Source of the DNA: Algoriphagus boseongensis
Lineage (GTDB): Bacteria > Bacteroidota > Bacteroidia > Cytophagales > Cyclobacteriaceae
Assembly (NCBI RefSeq): GCF_004362805.1
Contig: NZ_SNYF01000006.1
Span: 434,001-498,000 of the forward strand
Direction of reading: 5' to 3'
DNA: 64,000 nucleotides
Shown here: one piece after another, positions 8,267 through 15,904 of the stretch
How positions within the stretch are numbered: the first letter of the stretch is position 1
How the letters are laid out: every line of letters begins with the position of its first letter
Made by a program: the position numbers and the translations under genes
The notes under the pieces: generated by a model
Seen by the model: the letters and a program-made list of their open reading frames with translations, nothing else
The model's database searches: none
What the model was told of the DNA's origin: nothing

Positions 8267-9052
8267 TTATAAACTGCTTTGAATATCAAGACTTTCGTTG
8301 GTATCAAAAATGGGTTCTTCCTCGAAAAGGTTTGGAAATTTCGGAGAGGCAATTGCCATAATTAGAATTAATTTATTCAAAATCCCCATGGCTAAATCAA
8401 TTTGAAAAAGAGAAATTACAAGAGTAGGATAGTTAGTATAGAGATATGTCAGCGAAACCGAAGCGATGTAGGTCAGTGAATAGGTGAAAAGCATAAAGGT
8501 CATCATCCAAAAAGAAAGTAATCGTAAAGGGTTGGTAGCCAAGTATTTTTCATTAGTCATCATGCCCATGAAATAAAGCCCGCTGGCTACTAGGACCATA
8601 TTTGCTCCGATCGCAAAAATGATTGGTTGGTTTAAATAAATAGGCTCAATCCCTGAGAATTGCAAAAACTGAGTTATAATTAAAAAGCCAATAATCATCC
8701 AGTTGATAATTCTTTTTTTGGGAGGCTCAAGCCAAGTTTTTATCAAAAAAAGGTAAAGAATAGTCTTTATCTGCTTATTGGCAATATTGTAAAGCCACAG
8801 GTTGTAATTTGGAAATTCAGTATTCCCTAAAAATGCATTGACTCTCGCCTTAAACTCAAAATTGTAATTGGTGTAAGCACCAAAGTTTTCATAGATAAAA
8901 GTAAAAGTTAAAATCAAAAAAGGGAGCCAATAGAAACTATTGGCTCTTTTATCCTTTGGAAGTTTAAAGAAATAAATGAATCCCAGTACAAATAAGATAT
9001 CAATTGAAATCAAATACCAGTCTACAAATGCCTGAAAAAATCTACTATCCAT
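8267..9052 (-). CDS. Seven-helix membrane protein, putative sensor partner, copy 2
   Basis: A 261 aa polytopic protein, unknown family, diverged paralogue of 6471-7229. Start chosen at the ATG at 9052 (MDSRFFQAF), which follows the stop of the preceding small gene by 2 nt. An earlier TTG would overlap that gene. About seven hydrophobic segments are seen. Shared landmarks with copy 1 are YENFGAY, FLGNTEFPNYNLW, KKRIINW, ASGLYFMG and LLSFWMMTFML. It has an extra acidic C-terminal tail (FEEEPIFDTNESLD). The membrane proteins have diverged much more than the kinases they accompany, which suggests different inputs (inference). Confidence 0.75.
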   Translation of the reverse strand: MDSRFFQAFVDWYLISIDILFVLGFIYFFKLPKDKRANSFYWLPFLILTFTFIYENFGAYTNYNFEFKARVNAFLGNTEFPNYNLWLYNIANKQIKTILYLFLIKTWLEPPKKRIINWMIIGFLIITQFLQFSGIEPIYLNQPIIFAIGANMVLVASGLYFMGMMTNEKYLATNPLRLLSFWMMTFMLFTYSLTYIASVSLTYLYTNYPTLVISLFQIDLAMGILNKLILIMAIASPKFPNLFEEEPIFDTNESLDIQSSL

Positions 9053-9054
9053 TA

Positions 9055-9456
9055 TTAAACTCCAGTGGGTTCTGGTTGACAGAATGGGGGACACATTCTT
9101 CCATTATTTGCATAGTTGTCCCCACCTTCTTCGATTAGAGGAGTAATTGATTCATTTTCCACATTGGCAGGTCTCATGGCTAGGGTAAGGGATCCTGTCA
9201 CTTGTTCTACATTATCTGGATAATATTTTTTAGCCACTTCTTCGGTATACTCTGTGATGTAAAACTGAATTCCTCCCTTTTTGGGATCCTTGTCAGCTTT
9301 GGCGAGAAGGCCTTCCAAAGTTTCTCTGTCAAAAAAAATCCAATTGGTTTGGTCTGTTTTGTCTTTGCCGTTTTTGTCTTTGGCAGGTTTGCCCTTTTTG
9401 ACTTCTTTGTCATACTTGGCTTTCATTTGGTCAAAGTCTTCCTTTGAAATTTTCAT
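9055..9456 (-). CDS. Small soluble protein with C-terminal CPPFC tail, unknown
   Basis: A 133 aa protein, first gene of the upstream sensor/kinase module. There is no signal peptide. The N-terminal 40 residues are very rich in Lys and Asp. The centre contains NWIFFDRETLEGLLAKAD and GGIQFYITEYTEEVAKKYY. The tail reads YANNGRMCPPFCQPEPTGV. I recall similar short Bacteroidota proteins with an NWxFFDRET core and a CPPxC-like end, but they have no assigned function. The two Cys around Pro-Pro-Phe could bind metal, be modified, or form a disulfide. Its stop is 2 nt before the membrane protein gene, so a link with that sensor is likely but not proven. Confidence 0.7.
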   Translation of the reverse strand: MKISKEDFDQMKAKYDKEVKKGKPAKDKNGKDKTDQTNWIFFDRETLEGLLAKADKDPKKGGIQFYITEYTEEVAKKYYPDNVEQVTGSLTLAMRPANVENESITPLIEEGGDNYANNGRMCPPFCQPEPTGV

Positions 9457-9529
9457 AAGAGTTTAGGTTTCTTTAAAAAGCACATTAAATAAAATCAAGG
9501 CCTAATATATGGATTTAGAGTAACCTTAA

Positions 9530-9568
9530 AAAAGAAAAGGAGCGAGATGATTTCCCGCTCCTTTCATT
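9530..9568 (-). terminator. Terminator of secDF
   Basis: Hairpin arms AAAGGAGCG (9536-9544) and CGCTCCTTT (9556-9564). On the minus strand it is followed by a T-rich run. It lies 16 nt after the secDF stop codon. Confidence 0.85.
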
Positions 9569-9583
9569 TAGTTATTGGCTGTA

Positions 9584-12550
9584 TTAAGCTGTTTTCTTAA
9601 CGTCTTTAGCTTGGTTTTCACTTTCGATTTCCTTTTTCATCAAGTCAACTACAATTGGTGTAGCGATGTAAATGGATGAATAGGTTCCGACCGTAATTCC
9701 TACGAACAAGGCAAAAGCAAAACCTCTCAATACCTCACCACCAAAGAACAAGAGGACCATAACCACGATCAAAGTAGTAAATGAAGTGATCAAGGTTCTT
9801 CCCAGCGTCTGGTTGATGGCATCGTTGAATACTCTCACCAGTTTATGAGTTCCTCTGTTTTCGATGTTTTCCCGGATACGGTCAAATACGATCACAGTAT
9901 CGTTGATTGAATAACCAATCACGGTCAAGACCGCTGCGATGAATACCTGGTCAATTTCAAAGGTAGCTCCCAAGGCACTGGCAATGGCAAATGCAGCAAT
10001 TACAAACAGGGTATCGTGAACCAAGGCTACGATTGATCCCAAGGAGAATTGCCACTTGCGGAATCTCAACAAGATATACAAGAAGATGGCAATCAGTGCA
10101 GCGATCATCGCTTCGGCAGAAGAAGCCTTGATGTCATCAGCCACTGTAGCACCCACTTTAGATGAACCTGTGATAGAGAATTGGTTCGCTCCAATCAATT
10201 CAGCGTTTTCATTGTAGGAGAAGCCGGTCACGTTAGCAATTCCTTCTTTCACCTTAGTTTCTACTTCCTTATTTGAAGCATCGTCATCTTCGTTGATCAG
10301 GTAAGAAGTAGTCACTTTGAGGATGTTATTTGCGCCGTAGGTTTTTACTTCTACAGAACCGTCAAATTCTCCATCCAAACCTACCTTCAAGTCAGAAGGA
10401 ACAACTGGCTCATTGAAGGCAACGATATACGAACGTCCACCGGTGAAGTCTACGCCGAATTTCAATCCGTTGAAGGCTGCGATAGCCAAACCAAGAACGA
10501 TGATTGAAGAAGAAATCAAGTAAGCGATTTTACGCTTACCCAAGAAGTCAATATTCAAGCTTGAAAGAGCATTCTTCGCAAAAGGAGCTGAGAAATTGAT
10601 TGAGCTCTTGTCTCCTTTTTTGGTCATCCAAGAGATGATCACTCGGGTAATGAATACCGCAGAGAAGAAAGAACAAGCAATACCGATCATCAATACGATC
10701 GCAAATCCTTTGATTGGTCCCTGACCTAAAGCATATAGAATGGCTCCAGTCAAGAAGGTAGTTACGTTACCATCCAAGATCGCAGAGAATGCTTTGCTAT
10801 AACCTGCATTGATTGCAGCCATTAGGCCAACTCCATTTCGAAGTTCTTCTTTGATACGTTCAAAGATCAACACATTGGCGTCAATGGACATACCAATGGT
10901 CAATACAATACCTGCGATACCAGGCAAAGTCAGAGCAGCCCCTAACTGAGCCAAGATTCCCAAGATGAAGAATACGTTGAATACCAAAGCGGCAATAGCT
11001 ACCAAACCACCTTTAGAGTAGTAAGCAACCATAAACAATACCACCAAAACCAAACCGGCGATCATGGAAATGATACCTTGGCTTTGCGCTTCTTTACCCA
11101 AAGTTGGGCCGATGATGCTTTCTTCTACGATTTGAGTAGGAGCAGGAAGAGAACCTGACTTCAGGATATTAGCCAAATCCTGTGCTTCCAACAAGGTGAA
11201 GTTACCGGAGATTTCAGACTGACCACTTGGAATTTCACCGTTTACAACCGGAGCAGTATACACATAGTCATCCAAAACCACGGCGATTCTACGGCCGATA
11301 TTTTCTGACGTAAGATTTCTCCATTTTCTGGCACCTTCTGCATTCATCTGCATGGAAACTGCAGGACGAGAAGTCTGATCCAAAGTTTGTCTTGCGTCAG
11401 TTACTACATCACCTTCCAAAGGAGCTTGGTCAGATCCTCTGGTTGTTTTGATTGCATAAAGCTCAAGGATCTCAGTTCCATCTTCTGCTTTGGTTGGTTT
11501 TACACCCCAAAGAAGTTTCAAGTCTCTTGGAAGGAATGAGGCATAACGCTCATTTTTCAAAATTCTGTTTACAATCACCGTGTCTCTTACATCGTAAACC
11601 AGGCCGTAATTGGCCTTCATTAGGCTGATGACAGGAGAAACATCGAGGGATTGATTCATTGGATCAAGCTCCTGAAGTTGCTTTTCCAAAGCATTCTTCA
11701 GGGAATCTTCCATAGAAAGGTTTTCAGTAGAAGTGGTGTCTGCTGGAGTTGTGCTGGCTTTTTGATCAGCAACCCAAGCTGAGTTGATGGCTTCAATAGA
11801 TCCTCCATATTCGTTCAATTCCAATACTTCCCAGAATTGAAGTTTGGCAACTCCCTGAAGCAAGTTTCTTACTCGCTCTTGATTGTCCACACCTGGTAAT
11901 TCGATTTGAATTCTTCCAGAACCTGCAATTCTCTGAATGTTTGGTTGAGAAGTTCCGAATCGGTCAATACGAGTTCTCAAAATGTTGAAAGATCTGTCGA
12001 TCGCATTTTCAACTTCAGTATTGATGATGTCCAAGATTTCAGAATCTGAAGACTCCAAAGAAATTCTTCCTCTGTTAGCTGCAGTAGCGAAAATGCTGCT
12101 TAGGCTTTTTCCTGGGTTGTTTCTCTGCCAAGCAGAGTAAAACAAATCCACAAATCTTGAATTGGAAGTTTTAGCTTCTTCTCTTGCCTCGTCAACAGAC
12201 TTATTGAAAGCCTCATCTCTAGGATTACCGGCGATTCCTTTGACGATTTCTACCGGAGAAACTTCCAAAGTCACGTGCATACCACCCTGAAGGTCAAGTC
12301 CAAGTCCAAGCTCGGTTTCTTTTACTTCCTGGTAGGTATAATCAGCACCTAAGAAATTGTAAACTGGCTGTCTCCACACAGAGTCGAGATAAGCTCTTCT
12401 TTGGGCAAAGTCGATATTGCCGGAAGCGTCTGTAGCATAAGCGGTTGCTTTTTGCTGAACGCTATTGGATACGAATGTGAATGACAAGTAATACAGACAA
12501 AGCGCTGTAATCACCACTGTCAAAAACACAATGATACCTTTGTTTTGCAT
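9584..12550 (-). CDS. secDF: Protein translocase subunit SecDF (fusion)
   Basis: A single 988 aa protein joining SecD and SecF, which use the proton gradient to help pull proteins through the SecYEG channel. Residues 81-97 hold the SecD motif D1 (LGLGLDLQGGMHVTLEV). A large periplasmic P1 region follows. Around 545-565 lies motif D4 of SecD (GMSIDANVLIFERIKEEL). The SecF half has GLKFGVDFTGG near 690-700 and SINDTVIVFDRIRENI near 875. Twelve membrane helices are expected. Fusion is common in Bacteroidota and the length is normal for them. The gene stands alone with its own terminator. Confidence 0.97.
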   Translation of the reverse strand: MQNKGIIVFLTVVITALCLYYLSFTFVSNSVQQKATAYATDASGNIDFAQRRAYLDSVWRQPVYNFLGADYTYQEVKETELGLGLDLQGGMHVTLEVSPVEIVKGIAGNPRDEAFNKSVDEAREEAKTSNSRFVDLFYSAWQRNNPGKSLSSIFATAANRGRISLESSDSEILDIINTEVENAIDRSFNILRTRIDRFGTSQPNIQRIAGSGRIQIELPGVDNQERVRNLLQGVAKLQFWEVLELNEYGGSIEAINSAWVADQKASTTPADTTSTENLSMEDSLKNALEKQLQELDPMNQSLDVSPVISLMKANYGLVYDVRDTVIVNRILKNERYASFLPRDLKLLWGVKPTKAEDGTEILELYAIKTTRGSDQAPLEGDVVTDARQTLDQTSRPAVSMQMNAEGARKWRNLTSENIGRRIAVVLDDYVYTAPVVNGEIPSGQSEISGNFTLLEAQDLANILKSGSLPAPTQIVEESIIGPTLGKEAQSQGIISMIAGLVLVVLFMVAYYSKGGLVAIAALVFNVFFILGILAQLGAALTLPGIAGIVLTIGMSIDANVLIFERIKEELRNGVGLMAAINAGYSKAFSAILDGNVTTFLTGAILYALGQGPIKGFAIVLMIGIACSFFSAVFITRVIISWMTKKGDKSSINFSAPFAKNALSSLNIDFLGKRKIAYLISSSIIVLGLAIAAFNGLKFGVDFTGGRSYIVAFNEPVVPSDLKVGLDGEFDGSVEVKTYGANNILKVTTSYLINEDDDASNKEVETKVKEGIANVTGFSYNENAELIGANQFSITGSSKVGATVADDIKASSAEAMIAALIAIFLYILLRFRKWQFSLGSIVALVHDTLFVIAAFAIASALGATFEIDQVFIAAVLTVIGYSINDTVIVFDRIRENIENRGTHKLVRVFNDAINQTLGRTLITSFTTLIVVMVLLFFGGEVLRGFAFALFVGITVGTYSSIYIATPIVVDLMKKEIESENQAKDVKKTA

Positions 12551-12640
12551 AAGGAATTAGAAATTAAATTGATTGTTAAGAAATACGATTGAGGGTCTTC
12601 CTTTTGGGAAGAGGGTTAGGAAAGGAAAATGAAGTTTTCC

Positions 12641-12985
12641 TTAAGGTCCTTTGGTAGAAATGATCCTTTCGAAAAGAATTTCAACCCAAGAAATGGGGAT
12701 GGAGGCGTCAACGGCCTGTAAAGAAGGAAGCTTTATTTCAAAGCTAAAAATCTCATAAATCAGGTAGAAAACGGTGTGAACCACTTGAAGCGCAAAAGGA
12801 ACTACCGCATCTACTGCAACTTTGATTACAGATTGTGCAGGGGCATCAGACTTTTGTTCAGTTTTGATGGGTTCTTCTCCCTGAGGATAATATTCAGCAC
12901 TGGAAATGAACAAACAAAACAATATCGCCAGCAACAAAGTCAGTCGCTGTCTCCATAGATTTGTGTTGTTTGTGGTCTTTTTCAT
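12641..12985 (-). CDS. Small membrane-associated protein, unknown
   Basis: A 114 aa protein of no recognised family. The start is taken as the ATG at 12985 (MKKTTNNTNLWRQRL), because a -7 promoter box lies exactly 6 nt upstream of it. A first hydrophobic segment (about 15-33, LTLLLAILFCLFIS) could be an uncleaved signal or membrane helix. A second (about 55-75, VVPFALQVVHTVFYLIYEIF) could be another helix. The part between them is polar and charged (YPQGEEPIKTEQKSDAPAQ). It lies between udk and secDF, with 90 nt before secDF. Existence is supported by the promoter and the sensible composition. Confidence 0.55.
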   Translation of the reverse strand: MKKTTNNTNLWRQRLTLLLAILFCLFISSAEYYPQGEEPIKTEQKSDAPAQSVIKVAVDAVVPFALQVVHTVFYLIYEIFSFEIKLPSLQAVDASIPISWVEILFERIISTKGP

Positions 12986-12991
12986 GCGCGG

Positions 12992-12999
12992 CAAATATA
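12992..12999 (-). promoter_or_regulatory. -7 promoter box (leaderless type) of the 12641-12985 gene
   Basis: The minus strand reads TATATTTG, then 6 nt (CCGCGC), then ATG. A possible -33 TTG lies 16 nt upstream (in GGCTTGAATATC). It matches the Bacteroidota consensus TAnnTTTG. Confidence 0.65.
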
Positions 13000-13042
13000 G
13001 GCAATATTTGATATTCAAGCCTTTTTGCTGAAAATTTTTGGA

Positions 13043-13663
13043 TTACCTGCCTGATTTGGCTCTGAGGTAGGTTCGGATGACATCCAAGGCCCTTTCAAAA
13101 CTCGAATTGTTGGGGACAATCAAATCCGCATCATTCTTAAATGGTTTGATGTATTTCTCGTAGGTGGGCATCACGTGCATTTCGTAGCGATACAAAACAT
13201 CATCTAAATCGTACCCCCGCTCTACTTTATCCCGGATGATCCTACGCTTGAGTTTGATGTGATCCTTAGCGTCGATAAAGACCTTTAGATCCAAGAGTTC
13301 TGCTAATTCGGGATAGTAAAGCACAAAAATTCCTTCCACCACGATCACAGGTGCAGATGGGAAAGTGAGCATTTTCGGTTTCTTGGCCGCGTTGTTGAAG
13401 GTATATTCTTCCCGATAGACGGTCTCTCCGTTTTGGATTTTGCGGATATCAGCAGCGTATTGTTCGAAGTCGATACTTTGTGGGGTATCAAAATTGTGCA
13501 CTCCCTGTGCATCCACCGGCTGTAAATGCCTTGGCTTGTAATAATTATCCTGAGAAATGAGACAAACTTCGCCAGGTTCAAAACTGCTGAGCAATCGCTC
13601 CAAGAACAATGTTTTTCCAGAGGCTGATCCTCCAGTTATCCCGACGATGAATGGCTTCTTCAT
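13043..13663 (-). CDS. udk: Uridine kinase
   Basis: Phosphorylates uridine or cytidine to UMP/CMP in pyrimidine salvage, cytoplasmic. The 206 aa product has a P-loop near the N-terminus (GITGGSASGKT), followed by LISQDNYYKP, NFDTPQSIDFEQ and VIVVEGIFVLYYPEL, all typical of the uridine kinase family. A lid-region motif RRIIRDKVERGYD is present. The length is as expected. The ATG at 13663 is the right start: the alternative TTG at 13672 lies inside the -7 box at 13670-13677, which is 6 nt upstream of the ATG. Confidence 0.93.
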   Translation of the reverse strand: MKKPFIVGITGGSASGKTLFLERLLSSFEPGEVCLISQDNYYKPRHLQPVDAQGVHNFDTPQSIDFEQYAADIRKIQNGETVYREEYTFNNAAKKPKMLTFPSAPVIVVEGIFVLYYPELAELLDLKVFIDAKDHIKLKRRIIRDKVERGYDLDDVLYRYEMHVMPTYEKYIKPFKNDADLIVPNNSSFERALDVIRTYLRAKSGR

Positions 13664-13669
13664 GGGGGT

Positions 13670-13677
13670 CAAAGTTA
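13670..13677 (-). promoter_or_regulatory. -7 promoter box of udk (leaderless type)
   Basis: The minus strand reads TAACTTTG, then ACCCCC, then ATG. It is an exact TAnnTTTG match with the same 6 nt spacing as at glyS. No convincing -33 TTG is seen. Confidence 0.65.
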
Positions 13678-13696
13678 ATTCTTTTTTGGCTTGAGC

Positions 13697-14278
13697 TCAG
13701 AATTTTCTTTGGTTCAAAAAATTAATCAAAGCTTTTACTGCTTTTCCTCGATGGCTGATCTGATTTTTTTCCGTGAGGCTTAATTCAGCAAAGGTTTTCT
13801 CATAGCCATTTGGTCTGAAAATAGGATCATATCCAAACCCTCCGGAACCAATCCGACTTTCTAAAATTTCTCCTTCAGCAACTCCCGCAAAGCTGTATTC
13901 CTTTTCATTTAATAGTAATGCGATGACCGTTCTGAATCTGGCTGATCTGTTTTTTTCTCCCTGCATTTTAGAAAGCAATAAGTCTATATTTCGCTCATCG
14001 CTTCTAGGTTCTCCAGCAAATCGGCCTGAATAGACTCCAGGGGCGCCATCCAATGCATCCACCTCCAAGCCAGTGTCATCTGCGAAACAGTCTACTCCAT
14101 AATTTTCTTTTACATACCTCGCCTTTTGAAAAGCATTATGATCTAGGGTGTCCCCGGTTTCTGGAAGTTCCTCATAGCAGCCAATTTCCTGCAAGGAAAC
14201 GATCTGGTAGGCTGAACCCAAGGCGGCTTTGACCTCTTCTATTTTTTTGGAATTATTGGTGGCGAAGCAAATTTTCAT
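13697..14278 (-). CDS. rdgB: XTP/dITP diphosphatase (RdgB/HAM1 family)
   Basis: Hydrolyses non-canonical purine triphosphates (dITP, XTP) to monophosphates, protecting DNA and RNA. The 193 aa protein starts at the ATG at 14278 with MKICFATNNSKKIEEVKAAL, the standard N-terminal substrate-binding motif (T/S-x-N-xxK). The metal-site region FADDTGLEVDALDGAPGVYS and the later GSGGFGYDPIFRP and SHRGKAVKAL motifs are all present. The length is normal. It lies 33 nt upstream of udk on the same strand; udk seems to have its own promoter, so they may be only partly co-transcribed. Confidence 0.95.
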   Translation of the reverse strand: MKICFATNNSKKIEEVKAALGSAYQIVSLQEIGCYEELPETGDTLDHNAFQKARYVKENYGVDCFADDTGLEVDALDGAPGVYSGRFAGEPRSDERNIDLLLSKMQGEKNRSARFRTVIALLLNEKEYSFAGVAEGEILESRIGSGGFGYDPIFRPNGYEKTFAELSLTEKNQISHRGKAVKALINFLNQRKF

Positions 14279-14368
14279 AGAGCTAAAATACAGGTTCAAA
14301 AATTAGTTTCTCAGAATTAATGCCGGGCTGAAGAATTTCGGACTTAGAATAATTTTTAATTTCAGGCT

Positions 14369-14932
14369 ATGAAAAAGATAACCATTTATTGCGGCTCGAA
14401 AAAAGGAAATAGCAGTGTGTATGAATCTGCGGTCAGGGCATTGGCTCAGGAAATGATCAAAAGAGATTTATCCTTAGTTTACGGTGCCGGAAGAGTTGGA
14501 CTGATGGGTGTGATTGCTGACGAAATGCTGGCTGCAGGAAAAGAAGTTTTGGGAATTATTCCCCAAAAGCTGGTGGATCGGGAGGTAGCACATAAAGGAT
14601 GTACCGAATTGGTGATCGTGGAGACCATGAGGGATCGAAAATGGCTAATGGCAGAGCGGGGAGATGCATTTATCGCCATGCCGGGTGGCATTGGAACTTT
14701 GGAAGAACTTTTTGAAATCATGACCTTAAATCAATTGCACTATATCCAAAAGCCTTTGGCTCTTTACAATGTCAATGGATATTACGATAAGCTGATTGAC
14801 TTTTTAAATCATGCGATGGAGGAAGGGTTTTTGTATCCTGAGCAAGAAGAACTTTTGATAGTATCCGATGACCCGGTGGATATTCTGGACCAAATGGCTG
14901 CTTACCAAGCCCGAAGACCTTCCGATTGGTAA
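14369..14932 (+). CDS. LOG family protein (TIGR00730; nucleoside 5'-monophosphate phosphoribohydrolase type)
   Basis: A 187 aa Rossmann-fold protein of the LOG family. It has the N-terminal ITIYCGSKKGNSS, GAGRVGLMGVIADEML and the catalytic motif PGGIGTLEELFEIMTL together with an RDRKWLM segment (the Arg of the family signature). Members cleave cytokinin or AMP-type nucleotides to base and ribose 5-phosphate; the bacterial role is often general nucleotide turnover. A second, longer LOG-family gene lies at 15905-16633. Divergent from rdgB. Confidence 0.92.
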   Translation: MKKITIYCGSKKGNSSVYESAVRALAQEMIKRDLSLVYGAGRVGLMGVIADEMLAAGKEVLGIIPQKLVDREVAHKGCTELVIVETMRDRKWLMAERGDAFIAMPGGIGTLEELFEIMTLNQLHYIQKPLALYNVNGYYDKLIDFLNHAMEEGFLYPEQEELLIVSDDPVDILDQMAAYQARRPSDW

Positions 14933-14993
14933 TCTTTTCCAATTCTGAGAAACTTGACAGGCCGTTTAGGCTTCGATCTTTAAGGAATAATTG

Positions 14994-15001
14994 TATTTTT
15001 G
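14994..15001 (+). promoter_or_regulatory. -7 promoter box upstream of the 15021 gene
   Basis: TATTTTTG, an exact TAnnTTTG match ending 19 nt before the ATG at 15021. This supports the chosen start of that gene. Confidence 0.55.
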
Positions 15002-15020
15002 CTCCAACCCTGTTGATTCT

Positions 15021-15524
15021 ATGATTGATAAGCTTTTTCCATTGGATAAAAATTACATTCTAAGGCAAGCTCAGTTTGCCTTGGAGGAGGAGCTTTTGGA
15101 TCAAATGGTATATGAGCTCAAACGTTCTTATACCTATTTGTATAATCCGCTTCAGTTGATGGATGAAACCTACGCGAAAATCTTGGACAGCTTCGATTTT
15201 CCTTATGAGAGAATCCGAATGATTTACCGTCAGCTTTGCGGGATTTATCGGTACAAAAACGGGGATAATCAATTGGAGTTACTTTTTGACGGCAGAAGCC
15301 ATTTCGACAAATTCAAGGAAGAGTGGGAGGCCAGTTTTATCGATTGGGTAAAAAAGCTAGGTCAGCATGAGCAGTATGTGAAAACTATGCTTAGAATGAC
15401 TCTTTTGTATGATACTGAATCCCGTGCTGAATGGGCTGAAAACCACTGCAAGGCCTTCATCAATCAATATTTCGAGTTGAAAGTAGTAAAGCGTCAGGGC
15501 GAGCTAAAGCTAAAAGCCAGCTAA
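15021..15524 (+). CDS. Conserved hypothetical protein, helical, cytoplasmic
   Basis: A 167 aa protein with no signal peptide and no membrane helix. I do not recognise the family. It starts at the ATG at 15021 (MIDKLFPLDKNYILRQ) behind a -7 box. The sequence is mostly amphipathic helix, rich in Tyr, Arg and Glu, e.g. YELKRSYTYLYNPLQLMD, RMIYRQLCGIYRY and QYVKTMLRMTLLYD. It is convergent with the secreted protein gene at 15526, with no space between the stop codons. Confidence 0.65.
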   Translation: MIDKLFPLDKNYILRQAQFALEEELLDQMVYELKRSYTYLYNPLQLMDETYAKILDSFDFPYERIRMIYRQLCGIYRYKNGDNQLELLFDGRSHFDKFKEEWEASFIDWVKKLGQHEQYVKTMLRMTLLYDTESRAEWAENHCKAFINQYFELKVVKRQGELKLKAS

Positions 15525-15525
15525 A

Positions 15526-15900
15526 CTATTCCTTGATTTTTACCATCAATTTCTGAATCTCCTTAGGAAGATCCTTGTAGGTGTTTTCTTTTAGGTAAAT
15601 CTGAATAGCTCCATTTTTTCCAAACTCTCCGAATTGCTTAATAGCTTCCTCACCTCTTATTACATTCATACTATCGATAGTTTCTGGATTAATTTTGGTC
15701 TGTTTTAAAATATCGAAGCGGAATCGGCCTTGATATTCATCGGAAGAAAGTATGACCAATGGATTAATTTCTTCAATGCTCCGAGTAGGACCATCCAAGG
15801 TAATAATCACCGGAGAGGTTTTTGATTCGGATTGAGCAAAAACAGAATTTGCTCCGACTACCAGAAGTGCAAAAAGAAGGATGATTTTCAATTTGTCCAT
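15526..15900 (-). CDS. Small secreted protein resembling a TonB plug fragment
   Basis: A 124 aa protein with a Sec signal peptide (start at the ATG at 15900, MDKLKIILLFALLVVGANSVFAQ). The segment INPETIDSMNVIRGEEAIKQ followed by FGEFGKNGAIQIYLK resembles the plug-domain strand pattern of TonB-dependent receptors (I-x-V-x-x-G-x-x-A-x-x-x-G-x-x-G-x-x-G). Similar stand-alone plug-like segments are known as tails of M56/BlaR1-type proteins in Bacteroidota (recollection). No barrel is attached. It starts 4 nt after the stop of the LOG-family gene at 15905, so the two are in one operon. Function unknown. Confidence 0.65.
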   Translation of the reverse strand: MDKLKIILLFALLVVGANSVFAQSESKTSPVIITLDGPTRSIEEINPLVILSSDEYQGRFRFDILKQTKINPETIDSMNVIRGEEAIKQFGEFGKNGAIQIYLKENTYKDLPKEIQKLMVKIKE

Positions 15901-15904
15901 TTGA

